37,168 nt of DNA from an uncultured Bacteroidales bacterium (lineage in GTDB: Bacteria; Bacteroidota; Bacteroidia; Bacteroidales; F082): assembly GCA_946185535.1 (NCBI GenBank), contig CAMHJX010000029.1, positions 1 to 37,168 on the forward strand, written 5' to 3'. The notes below the pieces were generated by a model that was not told the DNA's origin, did not search any database, and saw nothing but the letters and a program-made list of their open reading frames with translations. Position numbers and translations under genes: made by a program. Shown here piece by piece: positions 30,266 through 37,168 of this stretch (position 1 is its first letter; each line of letters opens with the position of its first letter).

Positions 30266-32590
30266 ATGAAAAAACTACTTCCCCTGATATTACTGGCATT
30301 CGCCTTTTCAGCGTGTCAACAAGTTGAAAAGCCAAATGTCGCTGTGCAACTCCTCAACCAAGGCTGGACGCTCACGGGCGACACCTTAGATATTAATATG
30401 CAAGTCGATGTGCCCTCGGTGGTGCAACAGAGCCTCTATGAAAACGGAGTGATTCCCCATCCTTATATCGGCACGGTGGAAAACCAGTTGCTCTGGATTT
30501 CAGACCATCCTTGGGACTACACTTTGCGTTTTGATGCAGATAAGGATTTGCTTGAAAAACAGGTGGTTGAATTGGAATTTGAAGGCATCGACACCTACGC
30601 AGAAGTGAAATTGAACGGCGAAAAACTCTTCTTTGCTGACAACCAATTCCGCGTTTGGAAACACGATGTGAAAGACTTGCTGAAAAAGAGAGACAACCTT
30701 TTGGAAGTACATTTCCTTCGATATGACAGCACTCAATTGGCTTTGTATGAGCAACATCAGCCTAAATTGCCCGAAAAATATGCCGTCTCGCGTAAGGCTC
30801 CCTATCAGCATGGCTGGGACTGGGCTCCAAAGTATAAGAATGTGGGCATTTGGAAGCCCGTGAAGTTGGAGGGATGGAATGATGCGAGATTGGAGAATGC
30901 TTATATTGTCACGCAGGCAGCCAATGAAGAAAAGGCTGAGTTGATGCTGCATCTTGACTATGAAAGTGAAAGGGATGAGAATGTGGAGATAACTATAGAG
31001 GTCGGCCCTTCGACGGGCTCAGGGACCTCGGTTTTTGCGGCACAAAACAGGCCCTTGAGCTTGTCGAAAGGCCGTCAACATACAGTATTGCCTTTTACCA
31101 TCGATAATCCTCAACTTTGGTGGCCCAACGAGATGGGCGAACAACCATTGTATGACTTTGAGGTGGTGTTGAAAAAAGACAACAGAGTGCTGGACTCCAA
31201 AAAGTTCAAGTCGGGTATCCGTACCTTCGAGATGGTCGATGAACCCGACAGCATTGGTCGCGCCTTCTATTTCAAGGTGAACGGCGTGCCGATGTATGCC
31301 AAAGGCGCCAACTATGTCCCCGAGGAGATGATCGAGACTTGGATTAACGCCGACAACACGCTGAAATTGCTCCAAATGGCCAAGGATGCGCACTTCAATA
31401 TGTTGCGTGTGTGGGGTGGTGGCATTTATCCTTCCGAAGACTTTTTCACGCTTTGCGACAAATATGGCATCTTGGTTTGGGAGGACTTCATGTATGCCGG
31501 CACGATGTATCCCTACGATGAGGCTTTCCTCGAAAACGCACGAATCGAGGCAGAGGAGCAGGTGAAACGCTTGGCTTCGCATCCGTCGTTAGCCTTGTGG
31601 TGTGGCGGTAACGAGATTTCGGAAGGCTATTACAACTGGGGCTGGCAAAAGTCGCTGAATTGGTCGGAAGAAGACGACCAGGCCATTAAGGCAGGATACG
31701 ACCAACTCTTTGAGACCATATTGCCAGATGCTGTGGCCTTGTACGACGGTACGCGACCCTATTGGCCGAGTTCGCCCTCGAAAGGATGGGGCCGTCCCGA
31801 AAGCCTGACCGAAGGCGACGTGCACTATTGGGGCGTTTGGTGGGGCGAGCTGCCTTACGAGGTCTATCGTGAGAAGGTGGGTCGCTTCAACAGTGAGTAT
31901 GGCTACCAAAGTTATCCCGATTACCAAACCTTGCTGAAAATCGCGCAAGGCGAGGAGCTGAGCAAGGATGCCGAGGTCATCGCCGCGCACCAAAAACACG
32001 CCCGTGGCACCCGACAAATCGACGATTTCATCAAACGATATTACCCCAATATCCAGCCGAAGGACTTTGAGGAATATGTGCATCTGAGCCAACTCTCGCA
32101 AGCCTACGGCATGGAAGTCGCGATTGAGGCGCACCGTACGGCAAAGCCCTATAACATGGGCACACTCTATTGGCAGCTCAACGATGCCTGGCCCGTGACT
32201 TCGTGGTCGTCCATCGACTATTACGGCAATCCCAAGGTGCTGCAAGAGCGGTTGAAGATGCTTTTTGCGCCTGTGCTTTTGAGTCTCGACAAGAAAGACT
32301 ATGGGGTTTTCGTCACTTCCGACTTGCTCCGCGACATCGTTGGCATGCTGACGGTCAAGGTGTGCGATTTTGAAGACCTTAAACTTGATGGGCTCAATGA
32401 CCGTCCGTTGTTTGAACAGAAAGTGGAGGTGAAGTTAGATGCCAACGAGAATCGGAAATTTGTCATTGAAGGCTTAAGCGAATATTTGCGCAACGCAGAC
32501 TTGCAAAAGGTTTACGTAAAGCTTGAACTGACCGAAGGCGACACCCTCACCGCCGAGCGTAAATGCTATTTTTCCGCTTTTTTTGAGTGA
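30266..32590 (+). CDS. Beta-mannosidase, GH2 family (lipoprotein)
   Basis: A 774-aa glycosidase that removes terminal beta-mannose. The lipoprotein signal (MKKLLPLILLAFAFSAC) places it on the periplasmic or outer-membrane surface. An N-terminal jelly-roll domain (about 40-200, with GWDWAPKYKNVGIWKPVKLE) and an immunoglobulin-like domain precede the TIM barrel. The barrel carries MLRVWGGGIYPSEDFF, the acid/base Glu450 in WCGGNE and the likely nucleophile Glu544 in FNSEYGYQS. I chose the ATG at 30266; the frame opens at a GTG six codons earlier inside a repeat. Residues 247-269 derive from an in-frame palindromic insertion. Other GH2 specificities cannot be fully excluded. Confidence 0.9.
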   Translation: MKKLLPLILLAFAFSACQQVEKPNVAVQLLNQGWTLTGDTLDINMQVDVPSVVQQSLYENGVIPHPYIGTVENQLLWISDHPWDYTLRFDADKDLLEKQVVELEFEGIDTYAEVKLNGEKLFFADNQFRVWKHDVKDLLKKRDNLLEVHFLRYDSTQLALYEQHQPKLPEKYAVSRKAPYQHGWDWAPKYKNVGIWKPVKLEGWNDARLENAYIVTQAANEEKAELMLHLDYESERDENVEITIEVGPSTGSGTSVFAAQNRPLSLSKGRQHTVLPFTIDNPQLWWPNEMGEQPLYDFEVVLKKDNRVLDSKKFKSGIRTFEMVDEPDSIGRAFYFKVNGVPMYAKGANYVPEEMIETWINADNTLKLLQMAKDAHFNMLRVWGGGIYPSEDFFTLCDKYGILVWEDFMYAGTMYPYDEAFLENARIEAEEQVKRLASHPSLALWCGGNEISEGYYNWGWQKSLNWSEEDDQAIKAGYDQLFETILPDAVALYDGTRPYWPSSPSKGWGRPESLTEGDVHYWGVWWGELPYEVYREKVGRFNSEYGYQSYPDYQTLLKIAQGEELSKDAEVIAAHQKHARGTRQIDDFIKRYYPNIQPKDFEEYVHLSQLSQAYGMEVAIEAHRTAKPYNMGTLYWQLNDAWPVTSWSSIDYYGNPKVLQERLKMLFAPVLLSLDKKDYGVFVTSDLLRDIVGMLTVKVCDFEDLKLDGLNDRPLFEQKVEVKLDANENRKFVIEGLSEYLRNADLQKVYVKLELTEGDTLTAERKCYFSAFFE
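31004..31073. repeat. Palindromic element in frame inside the beta-mannosidase gene
   Basis: The left arm at 31004-31027 (core CCCTTCGACGGGCTCAGGG) and right arm at 31050-31073 (core GCCCTTGAGCTTGTCGAAAG) are imperfect complements around a 22-nt centre. It is translated as PSTGSGT...RPLSLSKGR between two strands of the immunoglobulin-like domain. Its arms resemble a palindrome common in intergenic regions of many bacteria. Confidence 0.8.
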
Positions 32591-32594
32591 GGGC

Positions 32595-32624
32595 TGTAAC
32601 TTTTTTGTTGTTTCTCCGTATTAC
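32595..32624 (+). promoter_or_regulatory. ECF-sigma promoter of the DUF2807 gene
   Basis: TGTAACTTTTT is followed by TTTCTCCGTATTAC, with 22 nt from the start of TGTAAC to the start of CGTATTAC. The same two motifs at the same spacing precede the ECF sigma gene (35741-35712, minus). The predicted transcript would carry a ~140-nt leader that contains the heptamer repeat. Confidence 0.75.
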
Positions 32625-32631
32625 TGGTGTT

Positions 32632-32731
32632 GACAGAGGACGGAGGACAAAGGACAAAGGACAAAGGACAAAGCCCCTAGTCTTAAGTCCTAAGTCTTAA
32701 GTCCTAAGTCTTAAGTCCTGCGTCCTTCGTC
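32632..32731. repeat. Heptamer tandem repeats arranged as an imperfect palindrome
   Basis: Four GGACAAA units (32645-32672) are followed by six alternating AGTCTTA/AGTCCTA units (32679-32720, last one AGTCCTG). The outer ends GACAGAGGACGGAGGAC and GTCCTGCGTCCTTCGTC are near-complementary, so the whole is an inverted repeat whose arms have expanded as 7-mers. It lies in the predicted 5' leader of the DUF2807 gene. Confidence 0.8.
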
Positions 32732-32770
32732 AATAACTTGTAGCACGATTAACACTTAAACACCAATACA

Positions 32771-34213
32771 ATGAAAACAAGATTATTTTTTGCAGCTTTG
32801 CTGCTGCTGGCCTTCGGAACGATGAAGGCGCAGGTAAATGAGCCCAAACCGATTGATCCCAAAACGGATAGTATCATGAAGAGCCGAATGGCTGAATTGT
32901 CGCAAAGCCAAGAGCAATTTGCCGAGAGGATGCGTGAGATGGGGGTGGTGCTCCAGAAACTTTCCGATTCGGTGGACTGGAAGACTTTTGAACGCGACAT
33001 GGAACAATGGGGCAAGGAAATGGAAGAATGGGGTAGAAGAATGGAGCAGTGGGGCGCAGAGTTTGAGAAAAAGTTTGATATGCCGGACAACTATCGTCCT
33101 GCGAAAAAAGATGATTCCCCAATTCGCATTATTCGGATATTGGGTTCGGGCGATGTCGTTATCAACCAGACTCCAGGACATTTTTCATTGAAGAAAGAAG
33201 GTGAGATCGTCTCTGACTATCGTGTGGAGTCGGAGATGCTCCTTCTTTCCAGTTCGGACGACTATGAGGTTGAGGTCTCACAACTTGAAAACATCCAATT
33301 GCTTTCGTCTGGCGATGTCATCTGCAGTAACACTATAAAAGGTGACTATATCAATGTCTATAATGGTGGATCGGGCGACATGGTTATGAAGTTGGATTAC
33401 GATACCGTACACGTTGTCCTGAATGGTTCGGGAGATATCATCCTTCAGGGTAGATGCAATGTGTTGGAAACCATACTGCTTGGAAGTGGTGATTTGAATG
33501 TCGACGGTTTGAATGTCGTGAAATCGAATGTCGTGGAAAAATCATCGTCAAAGGAACACAAAATCAAGGATAGACGTCCTGAAAAAAAGAACCTTCTTTT
33601 CGATGCCCATTGGAACGGCTTCGAGGCGGGCTTGAATATGCTTTTCAACACTCCTGCTGATGTCGTGAATACCAACAATGGTGCCCAAGGCATGGAAATC
33701 AGACCTTTGCGCAGCTGGTACTTTGGCTTCAACATTGCCGATGTGGGTGTCGCCTTCGACAGAAGACATAGAGTGGGACTGTTTACCGGTGTCGGCCTCG
33801 GCTGGAACAACTTCAGCTGGAACAATAATATCAAGATTGAGTATAACCCTGACAATGTGGTGTACACTCTCATTCCCATTGAATCGGATCAGGTCGTGAA
33901 GAACAGCAAATATGGCGCATTGTTCCTGCAAATGCCGTTGATGCTGGAAGTCCGTCCGACGCGCAGCATGTACATCGATGCAGGTGTGACGGGAGGCTTG
34001 CGCATTGCCCAATGGAATCGTGTGAAACTTGAGGATGGCACGCAAAGCAAGCGCTATTATGGGGCAAGTATCAACCAATTCAAGCTGGATGCCTCGCTCC
34101 GCGTGGGTGGCGAAAACATTGGTTTCTTCGCCAACTATGCTTTGCTGCCTATCTTTGACATGAGCAACGCAAAGGTGCGTCCCCTCAATTTCGGGTTCAG
34201 CATCAATTTCTGA
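32771..34213 (+). CDS. Exported DUF2807 protein with outer-membrane-type C-terminal domain
   Basis: A 480-aa protein with a signal peptide (MKTRLFFAALLLLAFGTMKA). A helical segment at about 30-100 has a WGKEMEEWGRRMEQWGAEFE coiled coil. A putative-auto-transporter adhesin head (DUF2807) domain at about 110-260 has five GSGD/SSGD turns, one every 18-25 residues (LGSGDVVINQ, LSSGDVICSN, GGSGDMVMKL, NGSGDIILQG, LGSGDLNVDG). The C-terminal ~200 residues are beta-rich and end in NFGFSINF, as in small outer-membrane barrels (PorT/OmpA-type). Its promoter matches that of the ECF sigma gene convergent to it, so it is probably a member of that stress or envelope regulon. The molecular role is unknown. 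Confidence 0.8.
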   Translation: MKTRLFFAALLLLAFGTMKAQVNEPKPIDPKTDSIMKSRMAELSQSQEQFAERMREMGVVLQKLSDSVDWKTFERDMEQWGKEMEEWGRRMEQWGAEFEKKFDMPDNYRPAKKDDSPIRIIRILGSGDVVINQTPGHFSLKKEGEIVSDYRVESEMLLLSSSDDYEVEVSQLENIQLLSSGDVICSNTIKGDYINVYNGGSGDMVMKLDYDTVHVVLNGSGDIILQGRCNVLETILLGSGDLNVDGLNVVKSNVVEKSSSKEHKIKDRRPEKKNLLFDAHWNGFEAGLNMLFNTPADVVNTNNGAQGMEIRPLRSWYFGFNIADVGVAFDRRHRVGLFTGVGLGWNNFSWNNNIKIEYNPDNVVYTLIPIESDQVVKNSKYGALFLQMPLMLEVRPTRSMYIDAGVTGGLRIAQWNRVKLEDGTQSKRYYGASINQFKLDASLRVGGENIGFFANYALLPIFDMSNAKVRPLNFGFSINF

Positions 34214-34220
34214 TTTAGTA

Positions 34221-34347
34221 TCACGCAGAATATAGTTTTTCATTTCACGCAGAAATCGCAGAATTTTATGAATGTAGAGACGTAGCGCGCTACGTCTCTA
34301 CTTATATTAATCCGTCAATTTCTGCGAATTCTGCGTATTCTGCGTGA
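34221..34347. repeat. Nested palindromic repeats with a perfect 28-bp core
   Basis: The outer arms CACGCAGAA...CGCAGAATT (34221-34265) and their complement (34317-34347) are the same family as the outer arms at 30.06-30.25 kb. The centre is a perfect 28-bp palindrome, 34274-34301, whose half is GTAGAGACGTAGCG. It lies between the convergent DUF2807 and anti-sigma genes and may help end both transcripts. Confidence 0.85.
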
Positions 34348-34357
34348 GAATAGAAAT

Positions 34358-35206
34358 TCATTCTCCCCGTTTGTCCTGCCAGTTTTCTTTCGCTTCCTCG
34401 AAGCGTTCGTCGGCGCGGTAGTAGGCTGTCAAGGCGATGTCGGTGGCGGCCAAATTGAGTTCTTTCTTGGCGGTGCTAAGGCCTGTTGAGATGATGCTGG
34501 CAAAACTGTCGTGGCGACCGTCAGTCAAGAGATAGATGCCTTTGCCGATGAGCGAAAGGTCGCGTTCTTCCTCTGCATCATCGGAAAACTCGTTTCCATC
34601 AAAGGACATCATCACCAGCTCTGTGTTCATGCGGTAGGCCATCAAGTCGAAGTCGGGCTCGTTAAAGTTGGTCCAAGGCAAGTCGATTTGTAAGGCGGTG
34701 GCTGTTTTTGTAGGTAACTCAGCCAACAAAGGCATCGCCGTCCTCTCAGAAGTTAGATGCCCCTTAGAACGCAGGTCATCCCCACGTAGGCCTGTGCGCG
34801 GCAAGGGGTTTATGCTTTCTGTAGCTCGTCTCGGCAACAGGACTATAGGCTCATTGGTATTGATTTTGCTGACCTCAATGGGCTTGAGGTTGGCGATGGG
34901 CTCCACTCTTGGCATCGACTTTTCGGGCCACAAGGTGACGGTGAGCAGCAGCCCGGCAGCAGCGGCAGCCGAGGCGATTTTGACATAGAGCGGCACAATT
35001 GTCCCTTTCTTCTTCAGGTTCTCCTTGCCTTGGTAAGTGACAGCAGGGGCTTCCAAGTGTGGAAGTTCCTCGGTGAGCTCGTCCCAATCCATGCCTTGGG
35101 CCGCGACGAAGGCTTTCAGCTGTTCTGCCTCGTCGGGGCTGAGGTTGCCCTCCATATAGTCAAGGAGGTAGGCCTCGTAGTTGTCGATGGTGATGTTTGT
35201 CTTCAT
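34358..35206 (-). CDS. Putative anti-sigma factor of the ECF pair
   Basis: A 282-aa protein. The first ~40 residues (YEAYLLDYMEGNLSPDEAEQ) resemble the cytoplasmic anti-sigma N-terminus. One transmembrane segment lies at about 74-92 (VKIASAAAAAGLLLTVTLW), and a periplasmic part of about 190 residues follows. No zinc-binding HxxxCxxC motif is seen, so this is not a classic ZAS protein. The start codon overlaps the sigma gene stop by 4 nt, the usual layout for co-translated sigma/anti-sigma pairs. The periplasmic part contains an in-frame imperfect inverted repeat (34760-34808) encoding a basic stretch. Call based mainly on context. Confidence 0.72.
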   Translation of the reverse strand: MKTNITIDNYEAYLLDYMEGNLSPDEAEQLKAFVAAQGMDWDELTEELPHLEAPAVTYQGKENLKKKGTIVPLYVKIASAAAAAGLLLTVTLWPEKSMPRVEPIANLKPIEVSKINTNEPIVLLPRRATESINPLPRTGLRGDDLRSKGHLTSERTAMPLLAELPTKTATALQIDLPWTNFNEPDFDLMAYRMNTELVMMSFDGNEFSDDAEEERDLSLIGKGIYLLTDGRHDSFASIISTGLSTAKKELNLAATDIALTAYYRADERFEEAKENWQDKRGE

Positions 35207-35700
35207 AGCTCTGTGTCGATAAGGTTGTCGATGCTTTTCAGTTTGTTTTTCAGTGCGGTGCGGGCGCGGAAGATGTTGATTTTCACTTGCGCCTCAGTCA
35301 TCCCCGTGATGTCGCCGATTTCTTGGTAGCTGAAGCCCTCGTAGTCGCGCAGCAGCAAGGCATTGCGTTGCGCTTCGGGCAGGGTGGCCAAGGTCTTGTG
35401 CAGAACTTCGTTGACATCGGGGTAGGGAGTCCCTTTCGGGTCGGCGAAGGTGGCGAGTTCTTCGATGTCGCTTGTCTGCTGATGTCGCCTGACTTCGTCA
35501 ATCATGGCATGGTGGGCAGTGGTGAAGAGGTAGGATTTCGCTTTGGCGAAGTCTACTGTCTTGGACTTTTCCCATACGCGAGCAAAGCTCTCCTGCACCA
35601 CGTCCTCGGCCTGCTCGCGGTTGCGGAGGCTCGAGAACGCGAAGCGGAAAAGCTGGTCGGCATATAGCTCCACGCACTGGTTGAATTGACTTCTGTCCAT
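35203..35700 (-). CDS. ECF-type RNA polymerase sigma factor
   Basis: A 165-aa sigma-70-family protein with only regions 2 and 4. Region 2 includes LFRFAFSSLRNREQAEDVVQ and the -10-melting part YLFTTAHHAMIDEVRRH. Region 4 is LPEAQRNALLLRDYEGFSYQ and EIGDITGMTEAQVKINIFRA, a helix-turn-helix for the -35 element. Length is normal for ECF factors. It overlaps the anti-sigma gene by 4 nt. Its own promoter matches that of the DUF2807 gene, which indicates autoregulation. The signal it answers is not evident. Confidence 0.93.
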   Translation of the reverse strand: MDRSQFNQCVELYADQLFRFAFSSLRNREQAEDVVQESFARVWEKSKTVDFAKAKSYLFTTAHHAMIDEVRRHQQTSDIEELATFADPKGTPYPDVNEVLHKTLATLPEAQRNALLLRDYEGFSYQEIGDITGMTEAQVKINIFRARTALKNKLKSIDNLIDTEL

Positions 35701-35711
35701 CTTTTACGAAG

Positions 35712-35741
35712 GTAATACGGAGAAATGCGGAAAAAGTTACA
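35712..35741 (-). promoter_or_regulatory. Autoregulated ECF promoter of the sigma gene
   Basis: On the minus strand TGTAACTTTTT (from 35741) and TTTCTCCGTATTAC (ending 35712) reproduce the motif at 32595-32624 with the same 22-nt start-to-start spacing. The ATG at 35700 is only 11 nt past the motif, so the transcript is nearly leaderless. Confidence 0.75.
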
Positions 35742-35762
35742 TCGGGATGAAACTTTTTTCAA

Positions 35763-35838
35763 CTATGGCCAATGGCCTATAGTCTATGGCTTGCCTTTAC
35801 ATTGGGGCAGCCATAGGCTATAAGCTATAGGCCATAAG
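35763..35838. repeat. Palindromic intergenic repeat, TATGGCC family, copy 2
   Basis: A left arm (35763-35790, CTATGGCCAATGGCCTATAG...) and right arm (35810-35838) are imperfect complements around TTGCCTTTACATTGGGGCA. Arm units and loop match the copy at 24588-24655. It lies between the sigma promoter and the lgt promoter. Confidence 0.8.
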
Positions 35839-35883
35839 CCAACAATTAAACAATTAAACAATCAACGATTCAACAATTATCCT

Positions 35884-35892
35884 TACTTTTGC
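35884..35892 (+). promoter_or_regulatory. -7 promoter box of lgt
   Basis: TACTTTTGC is a perfect TAnnTTTGC box 16 nt before the lgt ATG, with an AACAATTAA-type tandem array (35841-35878) directly upstream. Confidence 0.65.
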
Positions 35893-35908
35893 GGCAAATT
35901 ATTGAACC

Positions 35909-36811
35909 ATGATTCTAAACTACATCACTTGGAACGTTGACCCGGTACTTTTCTCCATTGGAAGCCTTTCTGTCCGTTGGTACGGCTTGCTTTGGGCATT
36001 GGGATTTCTTATTGGATATTTTATCATGCGTCGTATCTATAGACGCGAGAAGATGACCGATGATTCGTTGGATAAGCTGCTCATTTACATGCTTCTCTTC
36101 ACTGTTGTTGGTGCACGCTTGGGGCACTGCTTGTTCTATGAACCCGAATACTATCTCTCCCATCCGTTGAAGATGTTAGCCGTTTGGGAAGGAGGTCTGG
36201 CAAGCCATGGTGGCGCCATCGGCATCTTGTTGGGCTTGTGGTTCTATGTGCGCAGCTACAACAAGTCGACCAAAAAGGAGAAAGATAACCTCCAACATAT
36301 CAACTACATCTGGATTCTCGACCGCATTGTCGTTGCAGTGTGTCTCGTTGGGGCGTTGATTCGTGTGGGCAATGTGACCAATCACGAGATTTACGGTACG
36401 CCGACTTCTTTGCCTTGGGGTTTCGTATTCATGCGTGGAGAGGAACAGTTCTGCGGCACGATCGACAACTACACGCCTTGTTCGACGGGCAACTGCTGTC
36501 CGCCAAGTGAGTGGCTGCCTTGTCATCCGACGGGCTTGTATGAGGCTTTCTTCTGCCTCGTGGCGATGGGCATCCTGCTGTGGATGTACTACAAGCGTGA
36601 CCTCGGTCACAAGCAGCCCGGCCTGATGTTCGGCACCTTCCTCGTCATCATCTTCGGTTCGCGCATCGGCATCGAGTTCCTGAAGAACGTGCAGGTCGAG
36701 TTTGAGCGCAACATGGTCTTCGACATGGGCCAGTGGCTCAGCGTCCCCTTTGTGCTTATCGGTATTGGGATGATTGTTTGGAGTTTTGTGAGGAGGAAGA
36801 GGATGCAGTAA
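35909..36811 (+). CDS. lgt: Prolipoprotein diacylglyceryl transferase
   Basis: A 300-aa inner-membrane enzyme that attaches diacylglycerol to the lipobox cysteine of prolipoproteins. The sequence has about seven hydrophobic helices. The Lgt signatures are VRWYGLLWALGFLIGYF, VGARLGHCLFYEPEYY, VWEGGLASHGGAIG (with the essential His) and ALIRVGNVTNHEIYG. The C-terminal HPTGLYEAFFCL and GTFLVIIFGSRIGIEFLKN complete the core. A Cys-rich insert (TPCSTGNCCPPSEWLPCH) sits before the HPTGLYEA motif. The several lipoproteins in this window are among its expected clients. Confidence 0.96.
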   Translation: MILNYITWNVDPVLFSIGSLSVRWYGLLWALGFLIGYFIMRRIYRREKMTDDSLDKLLIYMLLFTVVGARLGHCLFYEPEYYLSHPLKMLAVWEGGLASHGGAIGILLGLWFYVRSYNKSTKKEKDNLQHINYIWILDRIVVAVCLVGALIRVGNVTNHEIYGTPTSLPWGFVFMRGEEQFCGTIDNYTPCSTGNCCPPSEWLPCHPTGLYEAFFCLVAMGILLWMYYKRDLGHKQPGLMFGTFLVIIFGSRIGIEFLKNVQVEFERNMVFDMGQWLSVPFVLIGIGMIVWSFVRRKRMQ

Positions 36812-36821
36812 TCATTCTTTT

Positions 36822-37168
36822 ATGGCAAAGCATAACGAATTGGGGAAAATAGGTGAGGAGTTGGCTGCCCAATTTCTTATTGGGAAGGGCTATGAAATCC
36901 TGGATAAGAATTGGCGTAATAAGCATAAAGAAATAGACATTGTCGCAAAAGATGGAGATGAGCTTGTCATTGTGGAGGTGAAGACCCGACAGAGCGATGA
37001 TCATGGTGAACCTGATCTTGCTGTGACATACCAAAAGCAAGCGCGACTGATATATGCAGCCAATGCCTATATTTTCTCACATAACATGGACATCAACACT
37101 CGTTTTGATATTATTTCCATCGTTTTCAACGATGGAAAGCCAACAATAGACCATATTGAAGACGCTTT
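36822..37168 (+). CDS. YraN family (UPF0102) protein, 3' end missing
   Basis: An open frame starts at the ATG 10 nt after the lgt stop and runs to the window edge (115 codons visible). It begins MAKHNELGKIGEELAAQFLI, then GYEILDKNWRNKHKEIDIVA and ELVIVEVKTR. This is the YraN/UPF0102 pattern, a PD-(D/E)XK-like nuclease fold with the E-I-D and E-V-K residues in place. Full-length homologues are about 115-125 aa, so only the last few residues and the stop are probably missing. The biological role is unsettled. It is likely co-transcribed with lgt. Confidence 0.88.
   Translation, partial: MAKHNELGKIGEELAAQFLIGKGYEILDKNWRNKHKEIDIVAKDGDELVIVEVKTRQSDDHGEPDLAVTYQKQARLIYAANAYIFSHNMDINTRFDIISIVFNDGKPTIDHIEDA

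Noticed and set aside
32645-32720. Short tandem repeats considered as a CRISPR array
   Set aside because: The units are 7 nt without spacers, and no cas genes are present.

Overview
The window looks like a chromosomal segment of an uncultured or little-studied Bacteroidales bacterium (Bacteroidota). The evidence is the recurring TAnnTTTGC -7 promoter box, the near absence of Shine-Dalgarno sequences, and family content typical of the phylum: a TamL-like lipoprotein assembly factor, DUF5683, a PUR/DUF3276 protein, a FISUMP-type lipoprotein, a DUF2807 protein, GH20 and GH2 exo-glycosidases, and a long Lgt.

Layout. The left edge holds the 3' end of a 5S rRNA and its terminator. From 0.1 to 19.7 kb every gene lies on the minus strand: a RecD-like helicase, a TamL/BamA-like outer-membrane protein, folC, an exbB-exbD-tonB energy-transduction operon, ftsK with a LolA-like periplasmic carrier, lepB, an AT-richer accessory block (12.3-15.9 kb), dapB, a DUF5683 membrane protein, parB-parA and a PUR-domain nucleic-acid-binding protein. 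At 19.7-19.84 kb there is a divergent promoter pair. To its right lie a DnaQ-like exonuclease, a fumarylacetoacetase-family protein, a tricorn-like S41 protease, a transglutaminase-like protein, a GH20 hexosaminidase (minus), a zeta-toxin-like kinase with a small partner (minus), cutC, a GH2 beta-mannosidase, a DUF2807 protein, an ECF sigma/anti-sigma pair (minus), lgt and a yraN-family gene cut by the right edge.

How the genes work together. Much of the left half is envelope biogenesis (TamL, Ton motor, LolA, signal peptidase, with Lgt at the far right) plus chromosome segregation (FtsK, ParAB). The right half is protein and glycan turnover. The ECF sigma gene and the DUF2807 gene share a nearly identical promoter with identical spacing, so the DUF2807 gene is very probably a target of that sigma factor.

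Most unusual features. (1) A promoter-linked leader or ncRNA at 15.66-15.89 kb has a 15-bp hairpin and a long-range pseudoknot, and sits upstream of a possible PD-(D/E)XK protein. (2) A DUF4160/DUF2442-HTH gene pair has an 18-bp perfect palindrome filling its promoter spacer. (3) There is a set of palindromic intergenic repeats, some nested inside each other, and one sits in frame inside the beta-mannosidase gene. No tRNA genes, CRISPR arrays or transposase genes were seen.
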